Source: Candidatus Zixiibacteriota bacterium (GTDB lineage: Bacteria; Zixibacteria; MSB-5A5; GN15; FEB-12). Taken from it: a stretch of DNA of 5,345 nt. The notes under the pieces are model-generated. The model did not search any database. It saw only the letters and a program-made list of their open reading frames with translations, and was not told the origin of the DNA. Where the stretch lies: positions 1 to 5,345 of the forward strand of contig JAOZPL010000158.1 in the NCBI GenBank assembly GCA_029932795.1. The letters are read 5' to 3'. Shown piece by piece: positions 1 through 5,345 of this stretch; position 1 is the stretch's first letter; every line of letters begins with the position of its first letter. The position numbers and the translations under genes are program-made.

Positions 1-1
1 A

Positions 2-1111
2 GCTGTTCACCGGCAACTGGCAAAAGCCTATTCGCTGGGAGCGGAAGGAGTGTTATATCCGCTTGATGATATGATTGCCACGTACCGGTCGGAGTGGGAA
101 AAGCCGGATAGAGAGAGAATCGCAGTCGGCAATGAGTATCTCACGGTGGATGACTATATTCGCAACGGTGAAGAAATGCTGAAACGGCATTACGAGCAGT
201 ATCAACCGTTCGATCAGGGGAAGCTGCTCGGGGTGGAGCGGAAGATACGGTTTCAGCTTCCCGGGACGCGCTTTCAGTTTATGACGGTGATCGACCGGTT
301 GTGGAAAGGGGATGACGAGGTCGTTGAAATCTGCGATTACAAGACCGGCAAGAACCTTCCTCTGGGTGGCACGGATAAAACATTCTCCCATCAGATGGGG
401 TTGTATCAACTGGCAGTGCAGTCTGTCTATCCGCAGTTCGACCGGATAGACCTGGCCCAGTACTTCCTGAGACATAACGAAGTGATCAGATACCGGATGA
501 GCCCCGATGAGCTGGATGAGCTGTCGGAAAAGCTCCGGCAGGAGGTGATGGCCACAGTCTATGCCGAGCGAAAAGATGATTTTCCCACCAGGGAGACAGG
601 CCGCTGCAACTACTGTGAGTATTTCCATCTCTGTCCCGCCAAACGACACCGGCTGGCTCTCGAAAGGGAAGAAGGCAGCGATGAGGAAAGGATAACGATG
701 GAGTCTGCCGCCGGGCTGGCTGACCAGTATATCGAGATGGACAGTGAACTCAAAAGAACCAAAGCGGAACATGCCGCGTTAAAAGATGATATTGTCAGGG
801 CAGCACGGGAGCTGGGCCTGGGAAAACTGGTAGGAAGTGCAGGCGAGGTAGTCATCAGAGGTAAACGCGAGGAAGAATTCGTCACCAAGACTGCGGACGC
901 GGATGCCTTTGTAAGGTTGAGCCAGTTGGTGCGAGACTGGCATCTTGACGAGTGTCTGACACTTGACGCTAAAGCATTGATGAAAGACTTCTATCGCCCT
1001 GAACGGCTGACCCCGGAGCAACTCGAACAGCTGAAGAAATTTGTCATCGAGAAGGATAGAACCCGCGTGACAGTCCGGCGGTTTACCGGGCCGGATGATG
1101 ACGAACTCTGA
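2..1111 (+). CDS. RecB/Cas4-like PD-(D/E)XK nuclease, 5'-truncated by the window edge
   Basis: Probable DNA exonuclease of the RecB-like PD-(D/E)XK family. Numbering from the GTG at base 50, the core shows VIDR with D82, DYKTGK with D96 and K98, and QMGLY with Q115 and Y119. It is followed by a cysteine cluster C186-x2-C189-x5-C195, as in Cas4 and AddB iron-sulfur nucleases, where the fourth cysteine lies N-terminal. The frame is open from base 2 to base 50 and encodes VHRQLAKAY, which fits the family's first motif (histidine codon at bases 8-10). The gene therefore very probably starts left of the window and the GTG at 50 is internal. The last 150 or so residues form a helical, probably coiled-coil extension (about 220-260) and a basic tail of unknown role. 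The next gene is convergent, with a hairpin between them. Fold confidence is high. Whether it is a phage recombination nuclease, a host repair enzyme or a helicase partner cannot be told here; no other cas gene or repeat is present. Confidence 0.85.
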   Translation, partial: AVHRQLAKAYSLGAEGVLYPLDDMIATYRSEWEKPDRERIAVGNEYLTVDDYIRNGEEMLKRHYEQYQPFDQGKLLGVERKIRFQLPGTRFQFMTVIDRLWKGDDEVVEICDYKTGKNLPLGGTDKTFSHQMGLYQLAVQSVYPQFDRIDLAQYFLRHNEVIRYRMSPDELDELSEKLRQEVMATVYAERKDDFPTRETGRCNYCEYFHLCPAKRHRLALEREEGSDEERITMESAAGLADQYIEMDSELKRTKAEHAALKDDIVRAARELGLGKLVGSAGEVVIRGKREEEFVTKTADADAFVRLSQLVRDWHLDECLTLDAKALMKDFYRPERLTPEQLEQLKKFVIEKDRTRVTVRRFTGPDDDEL

Positions 1112-1126
1112 AGTCTCAGGGTGATT

Positions 1127-1163
1127 ACAAAAAAGCCCGGCTCGGTGGCAGGGCTTTTTTTGT
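1127..1163. terminator. Bidirectional rho-independent terminator between convergent genes
   Basis: AAAAAAGCCC (1129-1138) and GGGCTTTTTT (1151-1160) are perfect reverse complements around a 12-base loop. Six A's on the left and seven T's on the right (1155-1161) give a U-tract on either strand. The hairpin lies 15 bases after the nuclease stop and about 20 bases beyond the stop of the minus-strand gene, so it can serve both. Confidence 0.9.
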
Positions 1164-1182
1164 CAGGCGATATTTTAGCTGG

Positions 1183-1752
1183 TCACTCCGGATAGACCGC
1201 GATAAATACAGGGATAATTGTTCGCTTGGTCATATCTGTAATCTTGGCGGTGTCTGAGGAATCTGCCTGAACCGAGTCGGCAATAACCTCCAGCGCGTTA
1301 TGGGGATGAGTGGTGGTGGTGTCAACGGTCAGCTTTTCGATCGGTTTGTCCTCGATCGAGGATACGTAGATAGTTGCCAGCCGACCTTTCCCCGGGAGCA
1401 GGGTTTTTGTTTTGGCGCCGAGACTGGCAATCATCCCCAGCGTGGCACACTGGACGGCGGTGTCGGCTCGAAAAGCCCGGAAGTTGAAGTGTTCGACACG
1501 ACCGCCTTTATAAATGCAGGAATCGGCGACAATCCGATTCAGACCGGCGGACAACTTGAGCGGGATGGAGAGTCCGACCACAGCTTCGTCATTAAAATAC
1601 AATACATTGACTGACCAGTTGTGGTTGTCAACTTTAGCAACTTCCGCCCAAACGGTATCGATAGCGCCGAAAGCATCCTGCTGTGCTGAGACAGCAGCGG
1701 GAATCATGAGCAGTAGAGCAATAGCGCCGATGGCTTTAATAGTGAATGTCAT
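1183..1752 (-). CDS. Small secreted protein with cohesin-like beta-sandwich repeat (unnamed family)
   Basis: A 189-residue exported protein. The N-terminus is a textbook Sec signal peptide: K6, a hydrophobic stretch at about 8-17, then AVSA with likely cleavage after A23. The mature part runs as alternating beta strands, with NWSVNVLYFNDE at 45-56, LSIPLKL at 61-67, TLGMIAS at 104-110 and LLPGKGRLATIYVSS at 118-132. This order (strand, 'IPL' strand, late 'G-x-G-x-L-A' strand) resembles the cohesin/carbohydrate-binding beta-sandwich class, but I cannot assign a named family. Two cysteines (C79, C102) could form a disulfide after export. The threonine-rich stretch TTTTHPHN near 145-152 may be a linker. 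The ATG is supported by GGAGGA five bases upstream on the minus strand. There is no transmembrane anchor or sorting motif beyond the signal peptide. It is divergent from the portal gene and convergent with the nuclease. Its role is unknown; binding at the cell surface or in the periplasm is only a guess. Confidence 0.8.
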   Translation of the reverse strand: MTFTIKAIGAIALLLMIPAAVSAQQDAFGAIDTVWAEVAKVDNHNWSVNVLYFNDEAVVGLSIPLKLSAGLNRIVADSCIYKGGRVEHFNFRAFRADTAVQCATLGMIASLGAKTKTLLPGKGRLATIYVSSIEDKPIEKLTVDTTTTHPHNALEVIADSVQADSSDTAKITDMTKRTIIPVFIAVYPE

Positions 1753-1793
1753 CTTTCCTCCAGTATATTCAGCATGACTGACTAAACAATTCT

Positions 1794-1799
1794 ACTATA
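1794..1799 (-). promoter_or_regulatory. Candidate -10 element for the secreted-protein gene
   Basis: Read on the minus strand this is TATAGT, about 42 bases upstream of the ATG at 1752, which leaves room for a short leader that includes the GGAGGA ribosome site. No good -35 box is seen at the usual distance (the position is occupied by the opposite strand's -10), so the call rests on the -10 alone. Confidence 0.35.
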
Positions 1800-1821
1800 G
1801 ATCCGTCGAAAAGATCCTATA
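1796..1821. promoter_or_regulatory. Imperfect inverted repeat between divergent -10 elements (possible operator)
   Basis: TATAGATC (1796-1803) and GATCCTATA (1813-1821) are reverse complements apart from one extra base, separated by nine bases. The dyad spans both candidate -10 boxes, so a protein bound here could affect transcription in both directions. It could also be fortuitous symmetry between two AT-rich promoter boxes. Confidence 0.35.
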
Positions 1822-1823
1822 AT
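1818..1823 (+). promoter_or_regulatory. Candidate -10 element for the portal-terminase unit
   Basis: TATAAT is an exact match to the bacterial sigma-70 -10 consensus. The position 17 bases upstream (1795-1800, CTATAG) is a poor -35, so the promoter would be weak or activator-dependent. A start site near 1830 would give a leader of about 200 bases before the portal ATG at 2031. Confidence 0.45.
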
Positions 1824-1837
1824 ACGTGACCATCGTC

Positions 1838-1876
1838 AAGTCCCGCAAGGGATTTTCTCAGGACATGGTCCTGAGA
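1838..1876 (+). promoter_or_regulatory. Two adjacent hairpins in the presumed portal leader RNA
   Basis: First hairpin: TCCC-GCAA-GGGA (1841-1852), a GNRA tetraloop stem extendable to seven pairs (1838-1855), followed by TTTT at 1853-1856. Second hairpin: TCTCAGGAC (1856-1864) and GTCCTGAGA (1868-1876), a perfect nine-base inverted repeat around ATG. The first could act as a short attenuator. The second is also symmetrical enough to be a DNA operator. They begin about 15 bases after the candidate TATAAT. I do not recognise a known riboswitch class. The rest of the 278-base intergenic stretch (1753-2030) contains no ORF I believe in. Confidence 0.45.
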
Positions 1877-2015
1877 TTTCGTCGTCGGCATGCAGGCCGG
1901 CTTCTCGGCACTTGCGGACTATGCCATATCTGTATTATCGGCTTTAAGTTATTATGCTTCAACTCAGAAGTTCTTGGTAAAAGCGGCGATAACCAGTTTT
2001 CTCCGGCCGGCCCAA

Positions 2016-2026
2016 GAGGGGGAAGG
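2016..2026 (+). promoter_or_regulatory. Ribosome-binding site that favours the ATG at 2031
   Basis: GAGGGGGAAGG is purine-rich and lies a few bases upstream of ATG 2031. The earlier in-frame ATG at 1890 has no such site, and the later ATG at 2097 has only a weak one. This is the main reason for choosing 2031 as the portal start. Confidence 0.6.
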
Positions 2027-2027
2027 C

Positions 2028-2042
2028 GCGATGCAAAATCGC
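2028..2042 (+). promoter_or_regulatory. Small hairpin over the portal start codon
   Basis: GCGAT (2028-2032) and ATCGC (2038-2042) are perfect complements around GCAAA, and the ATG at 2031-2033 lies at the end of the left arm. Folded, it would partly hide the start codon; five base pairs is only modestly stable. Confidence 0.3.
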
Positions 2043-3368
2043 CAGCAAAAAGCAGTTGTTGGCGGTTATGGGTCATCTAAAAAAAAGGCTGTCAGTATGG
2101 AATTGAACCAGGCAACAGGCTCAAACGGGCACTCAGACAGAAGGCAGGAGTTGGCGGTCTCACGAATGGTGAAACTCCGTCAGGATGTCAAAATCCGGTC
2201 ACAGGAGCGGCTTGGGGCGGTACTCAAATGGTCGTCCCAGGATGTTCAAAGTGGCCGTTACCGGATAATGCTATATCGTTTTCTGGCCGACCATGTGCCG
2301 ATTATCAACGCCTGCCTCTGGACCTGGGTGCGGCTGGCCGCTGCTCCGGGAGAGTTCCGAGTCCTCGATAACACTGGGTCGGCGCAGGCCGAAGATGCCC
2401 AGGACCGGCTCGACCGGCTCTGGCGTCGGGGTTACGCCAATATGCTGGGAAACCGGGTCGGGCTGGCGACACTGCTTCCCGACCTGTTTTCCACGTTATT
2501 CCGCGACGGCATGTTCGGCGGTTTTGTGACCGTGCACAAAGACAACTCAGGAGTTGACCAGTTCCTGCCGGTGGATCCAATCAATATCACGCGGACGGAT
2601 CGCAGGGATGGTCCCTCTCTGATGCTGGAGTTGAACGAATACAAGATTGATCTGAAGCGGCCGGATTTCTACTATATACCTTTCAATAACGGTGTGGCCG
2701 AGCCGTTTGGCCGGTCGATACTCCAGGCCATCCCGTTTGTCGGCTACATCGAGCAGCAGCTTGTCGACGACATGCGCCGAACCAGCCACAATTCCGGTTA
2801 TCACCGGCTGCATGTCAGAATCACACCACCGGAACGACTGGCCGGAGAATCGGACAACGCCTATGCCGAGCGGATCAACGGCTATTTTGATTCCACGGTC
2901 AAGATGATCAAGTCGTGTGACGTGGATGACAATCCGGTCACCTGGGACAACGTAGCTATTGAGTATGTCGGGCCGGACAAGAGCCGTGAAGTGAGCAATA
3001 GCTGGTTTGTGAATCACCGTGCTATGGTCGAGGATATCTGCGCGGGAACCAATCTGGCTCCGTACCTGCTCGGCTATTCCTACGGTGCCACCACAACCTG
3101 GTCGAGTCTCAAGTTTGACGTGGTTATGCGTCAGGTTCGCTCGATCCAGTCCGAGGTGGCCTGTTTTCTCGAGTGGCTGGGCAACATCGACCTGGCTCTG
3201 GCCGGTTTGGATTTCAAGTGTCGCTTCGTGTTTGATAACACGCTGGCCTATCAGGCAGTGGACAGGCTGGCGGTCGAATCGGGCCGGATTGAGAACATAC
3301 TCAAGCTGTACAAAGCCGGTTTGATCGATGAGGCGGTGGCACGTGAACGAGTGTGGAAGCTCGTCTGA
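2031..3368 (+). CDS. Phage portal protein
   Basis: Probably the 445-residue subunit of the dodecameric ring at the phage head vertex through which DNA is pumped. Features in order, numbered from ATG 2031: a polar N-terminal arm of about 70 residues; a helix at 81-103 (LYRFLADHVPIINACLWTWV), like the 'dpvv..ai' start of portal cores; LFRDGMFGGFVTVH at 156-169, matching the usual 'l..G..~~~v' wing segment; LPVDP at 179-183; PFGRSILQAI near 225-234, the family's 'GrS.L' motif; NLAPYLLGYSYGATTTWSS at about 341-359, the conserved 'lgvpp.llG' loop; and IENILKLYKAGLIDEAVARE at 420-439, the typical C-terminal 'LykaGlI...Are' helix. Length is normal for portals. ATG 1890 would add 47 unportal-like residues; ATG 2097 would remove 22. 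It overlaps the terminase by 16 bases, implying translational coupling. The assignment rests on motif pattern plus the adjacent terminase; I cannot say which portal family. Confidence 0.82.
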   Translation: MQNRQQKAVVGGYGSSKKKAVSMELNQATGSNGHSDRRQELAVSRMVKLRQDVKIRSQERLGAVLKWSSQDVQSGRYRIMLYRFLADHVPIINACLWTWVRLAAAPGEFRVLDNTGSAQAEDAQDRLDRLWRRGYANMLGNRVGLATLLPDLFSTLFRDGMFGGFVTVHKDNSGVDQFLPVDPINITRTDRRDGPSLMLELNEYKIDLKRPDFYYIPFNNGVAEPFGRSILQAIPFVGYIEQQLVDDMRRTSHNSGYHRLHVRITPPERLAGESDNAYAERINGYFDSTVKMIKSCDVDDNPVTWDNVAIEYVGPDKSREVSNSWFVNHRAMVEDICAGTNLAPYLLGYSYGATTTWSSLKFDVVMRQVRSIQSEVACFLEWLGNIDLALAGLDFKCRFVFDNTLAYQAVDRLAVESGRIENILKLYKAGLIDEAVARERVWKLV

Positions 3369-4699
3369 CGGGCAGTCCGACCATAGACGACTGGCACCGG
3401 GGGATGATTGATGCGACCTTCTTTGCCAGTCGCTTTCTCCAGGTGGAGCTTCACGATGGCCAGCGAAAGTGGCTGGCTAACTCCACCGCTCGCGAAAACG
3501 TTCTGGTAACAGGTAACCGCTGGGGGAAATCGTTCGTCTCGGCAGTCAAACTGATACACCACGGTATCTACCGGCCACGCCGCCTGGAGTTTGACCGTTG
3601 TGGAAGGTACCGGGCAGCCGCCGCCTCGATCACGCAGGATCAGGCGAATCTGATATTCAACCAGTTGGTCCGGTTAGTCCGGCAGTCTGAGATTCTTGCA
3701 CCGCTGGTGGACAGTATCACGCGGACGCCGTATCCGGTCCTGACTTTCGGCAACGGCGCTACGATTGAAGCCCGCTCAACACAGAATCGTGGTGAGTACC
3801 TTCTGGGGAACGACTACGACCTTTTCATTTTCGACGAGGTGGCGTTCGAGACAGACCCGGAATACGTCGTGGAGGATATCATCCTGATGCGGCTGGCCGA
3901 CAGAGAGGGAAGGCTCGATCTCGTCTCGACACCGAATGGCAAGAACTGGTTTTACCGCCGGGTTATGGAGATTATTAATGACCGGCGTTTGGGTTATTAC
4001 CAATCGGGGGACAGCCGGGAGAACAGGTTCATTTCGCGTGATTATCTTGATGAACGGGTTCGCTATTTTACGGAAGCGCGGCTCAAACAGAATATCATGG
4101 GGCAGTTCGTGGATGCCGGGGGAGAGATTCTGAAGGGCGAGTATATCGACCACGCACTGGAACGGTTTACTCTCATGGCAAAGCCACCGGAAGACGAGAG
4201 CCGCGCATACATTACCGGCTGGGACCTGGCGCGTAAGAGGACAGCTACGGTGGGTATAACCGTTGAATTCAGAGACGGTGTGGTGCGGGTCGTGGCGCTG
4301 GAGCGGTTCAAACAGTTCGACTGGACTATCGTTATCGAAAAGATCAAGGAACGTCAGCGGCTATATCCGGGACGGCTGGTGATAGACGCCACCGGGCTGG
4401 GAGATGTTGTGGTTGAGCAACTGGCGGAGTACAATCCGGAACCGGTTGTGTTCACGCCGGCCAGAAAGGCGGAGTTGTTAACTAATGTCGAGCTGTTTCA
4501 CGCTCGAGGGGCGGTGGCGTATTCTCGATGGGAGCTGCCGGACGGCCCCGGCAAGATATGGGCGTTCGAGGATGAACTTCGGCAGGCCCGCTGGGATGAC
4601 AACAACGAATGCGACGCGCTCATGGCGCTGGCGCTTGCTCTCTGGCCGCTGAGGAAACGCAGTCGGCCGCCGGTCATGCCGCGAGTGGGGAAAGTCTGA
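3353..4699 (+). CDS. terL: Phage terminase, large subunit (packaging ATPase-nuclease)
   Basis: The motor that hydrolyses ATP to drive DNA into a prohead and cuts it at the end of a round. It is 448 residues from GTG 3353. The ATPase domain has a Walker A motif GNRWGKS (54-60), Walker B LFIFDE with D161 and E162, and a coupling motif LVSTPNG (190-196). The C-terminal RNase H-like nuclease shows its acidic triad: D291 in ITGWDLARK, D345 in LVIDATGLGD and D421 in ECDALMALALAL. NRFISRDYLDERVRYF at 224-239 matches the inter-domain region that follows the ATPase core. All motifs are intact and the length is usual, so it should be active. The start lies inside the portal gene; a second candidate is ATG 3404 (residue 18), and neither has a strong ribosome site, which fits coupling to portal translation. 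No small-terminase gene is adjacent. Confidence in the family is very high; the phage subtype is not resolved. Confidence 0.95.
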   Translation: MEARLTGSPTIDDWHRGMIDATFFASRFLQVELHDGQRKWLANSTARENVLVTGNRWGKSFVSAVKLIHHGIYRPRRLEFDRCGRYRAAAASITQDQANLIFNQLVRLVRQSEILAPLVDSITRTPYPVLTFGNGATIEARSTQNRGEYLLGNDYDLFIFDEVAFETDPEYVVEDIILMRLADREGRLDLVSTPNGKNWFYRRVMEIINDRRLGYYQSGDSRENRFISRDYLDERVRYFTEARLKQNIMGQFVDAGGEILKGEYIDHALERFTLMAKPPEDESRAYITGWDLARKRTATVGITVEFRDGVVRVVALERFKQFDWTIVIEKIKERQRLYPGRLVIDATGLGDVVVEQLAEYNPEPVVFTPARKAELLTNVELFHARGAVAYSRWELPDGPGKIWAFEDELRQARWDDNNECDALMALALALWPLRKRSRPPVMPRVGKV

Positions 4700-4736
4700 G
4701 GCAAACAGGGAGACAATTCCGAGGTGGCTAAACGTC

Positions 4737-4838
4737 GTGCGGGCATTTTCGTCAGAAGGCTCCGGTTGGGCCAAGTATTTCACCGAAATACGCCAGCGAT
4801 CGGATACTGACCGATTGTTTCAACGCTTCACACGCTGA
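4737..4838 (+). CDS. Doubtful 33-residue micro-ORF after the terminase
   Basis: A GTG-start frame follows GAGGTGG with a nine-base gap and encodes 33 residues including GSGWAKYFTEIRQRSDTDRL, which reads like an amphipathic helix. The frame has no stop for some codons upstream of the GTG, so it might instead be the tail of a degraded downstream phage gene. No family is recognisable, and a competing 28-residue frame (4724-4810) overlaps it. Listed only because nothing else accounts for this stretch. Confidence 0.2.
   Translation: MRAFSSEGSGWAKYFTEIRQRSDTDRLFQRFTR
4797..4820 (+). terminator. Weak plus-strand hairpin after the terminase
   Basis: CGATCGG (4797-4803) pairs with CCGATTG (4811-4817), with one G-U, around a seven-base loop, and is followed by only three T's. 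It lies about 100 bases past the terminase stop and is the best candidate end for the portal-terminase transcript, but the T tract is short. Confidence 0.3.
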
Positions 4839-4860
4839 TAACCACATCAATAACTGAGAA

Positions 4861-4895
4861 ATAGAAAAAGGAGACCGACCGGAGGTCAGTCTCCT
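4861..4895 (-). terminator. Rho-independent terminator of the RRM gene
   Basis: AGGAGAC (4869-4875) pairs with GTCTCCT (4889-4895). Inside, GACC (4877-4880) pairs with GGTC (4884-4887) around GGA, with a single C/A mismatch between the two stems. On the minus strand the hairpin runs into TTTTTCTAT, about 50 bases after the RRM stop. On the plus strand there is no T tract, so it is directional. Confidence 0.88.
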
Positions 4896-4944
4896 CAGAA
4901 ACCAGTCCCACGTCAGAGTTGACGCGGGTTTCATTAAGTCGCCG

Positions 4945-5235
4945 TTAGTACGACTTGCGGTAGCCGTTGCCACCACTGCGGTTGCCACTTTGGGGGCGTG
5001 GTTTCGCTTCGTTGACATTCAACGCGCGTCCATTCAGTTCATGACCATTAAGACCACTAATTGCAGCAATAGCCTCGTCCTTTGCCGACATCTCCACAAA
5101 CGCAAAACCTCTTGGCTCTCCGCTGTACTTGTCCGTAATAATGTTCACGGTTGAGACTTCACCAAAACCCTCGAAGGCCTGGCGTAACTGATCTTCTGTC
5201 GTGTCAAACGACATGTTACCGATGTAGATGTTCAT
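4945..5235 (-). CDS. RRM-domain RNA-binding protein
   Basis: A 96-residue cytoplasmic protein made of one RNA recognition motif and a short glycine-rich basic tail. RNP2 is IYIGNM (residues 3-8) and RNP1 is RGFAFVEM (42-49). The surface aromatics Y4 and F44 that stack on RNA bases are present, as is F46; the last RNP1 position is Met instead of the usual Phe or Tyr. TTEDQLRQAFEGFGEV (12-27) is the first helix and DEAIAAISGLNG the second. The tail from about residue 80 (SGNRSGGNGYRKSY) resembles that of cyanobacterial Rbp proteins and their relatives in other bacteria, which bind single-stranded RNA and are often linked to cold response; that link is not shown here. The start is backed by GGAG seven bases upstream on the minus strand. 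The gene is monocistronic with its own terminator and does not look phage-derived. Specific RNA targets cannot be inferred. Confidence 0.95.
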   Translation of the reverse strand: MNIYIGNMSFDTTEDQLRQAFEGFGEVSTVNIITDKYSGEPRGFAFVEMSAKDEAIAAISGLNGHELNGRALNVNEAKPRPQSGNRSGGNGYRKSY

Positions 5236-5279
5236 TCTACACTCCGTTGTTGCTTATCCCGAAGTGAACTGCGTTCCGA

Positions 5280-5296
5280 TGAAGTCAGATACTTCA
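5280..5296. promoter_or_regulatory. Inverted repeat upstream of the RRM gene
   Basis: TGAAGT (5280-5285) and ACTTCA (5291-5296) are perfect reverse complements around CAGAT, 45 bases upstream of the RRM start codon. It could be an operator or a leader hairpin. I see no convincing sigma-70 promoter in 5236-5345, so its position relative to the transcript start is unknown. Confidence 0.35.
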
Positions 5297-5310
5297 AGAT
5301 AAATGACATG

Positions 5311-5326
5311 TTGCGCATGATTGCGC
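5311..5326. repeat. Short direct repeat TTGCGC x2 upstream of the RRM gene
   Basis: TTGCGC occurs at 5311-5316 and again at 5321-5326, exactly ten bases apart, or about one helical turn. That spacing suits two protein subunits on one face of DNA, but six-base repeats also arise by chance. Confidence 0.25.
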
Positions 5327-5345
5327 GATCAATTCGAGATTAAGC

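Noticed and set aside
50..52. GTG as the true start of the nuclease
   Set aside because: The frame is open to the left edge and the upstream codons carry the family's first motif histidine, so the start is outside the window.
53..772. 239-codon antisense open frame under the nuclease
   Set aside because: It is a shadow of a gene with clear catalytic motifs on the plus strand.
2..1111. Cas4 of a CRISPR locus
   Set aside because: No repeat array, cas1 or cas2 is present, and the long C-terminal extension is not typical of Cas4; RecB-like nuclease is the safer call.
1761..1785. Promoter TTGTTT / TATACT with 16-base spacing on the minus strand
   Set aside because: Its start site would fall on or after the ribosome site of the secreted-protein gene, leaving no usable leader.
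1890..2030. N-terminal extension of the portal from ATG 1890
   Set aside because: No ribosome site at 1890, 47 residues that do not look like portal sequence, and a good ribosome site just before ATG 2031.
1826..2080. Open frame on the plus strand in the leader
   Set aside because: Arginine- and cysteine-rich, unlike a real protein, no ribosome site, and it overlaps hairpins and the portal start.
3776..4153. Antisense open frame under the terminase
   Set aside because: It lies wholly under a gene with intact ATPase and nuclease motifs and has no recognisable domain.
4724..4810. 28-residue basic micro-ORF (GTG 4724)
   Set aside because: Too short, ribosome site overlaps its own start, and it conflicts with the slightly better 33-residue frame.
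1..5345. tRNA, rRNA, CRISPR repeats, insertion sequences or flanking att-type direct repeats
   Set aside because: I saw no cloverleaf, no regularly spaced repeats, no transposase, and no matching direct repeats around the portal-terminase unit.

Overview
The window looks like bacterial chromosome (or a long metagenomic contig) of moderate GC content. Ribosome sites are Shine-Dalgarno type, genes are closely spaced, and terminators are hairpins with T tails. The small secreted beta-sandwich protein and the RRM-type RNA-binding protein resemble proteins I associate with candidate phyla of the FCB group, Zixibacteria in particular. That placement is an impression from protein style, not a demonstrated match.

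Layout. (1) Bases 2-1111 (+): the 3' part of a RecB/Cas4-like PD-(D/E)XK nuclease whose frame runs off the left edge. (2) Bases 1127-1163: a symmetrical A/T-flanked hairpin that can end transcription from both sides of a convergent gene pair. (3) Bases 1183-1752 (-): a small exported protein with a clear signal peptide and a cohesin-like repeat. (4) Bases 1753-2030: a 278-base divergent intergenic region with back-to-back -10 elements, an imperfect dyad and a run of hairpins ahead of the next gene. (5) Bases 2031-3368 (+) and 3353-4699 (+): a phage portal protein and a large terminase, overlapping by 16 bases. (6) Bases 4700-4944: spacer with a doubtful micro-ORF, a weak plus-strand hairpin and a strong minus-strand terminator. 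(7) Bases 4945-5235 (-): a one-domain RRM RNA-binding protein with its upstream region.

How they work together. Portal and terminase form the DNA-packaging motor of tailed phages: the terminase (ATPase plus RNase H-like nuclease) pumps and cuts DNA through the portal ring. Here the pair is an isolated two-gene unit in the order portal then terminase, the reverse of the common order. No small terminase, head protease, capsid or tail gene is visible on either side, and an ordinary cellular-type gene follows about 250 bases downstream. Every catalytic motif I can check in the terminase is intact, so this is not an obviously decayed remnant. It could be a reduced prophage, a gene-transfer-agent-like packaging locus with its structural genes elsewhere, or a domesticated motor. 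The RecB-like nuclease might belong to the same element (phage recombination) or to the host. The secreted protein and the RRM protein look like host genes.
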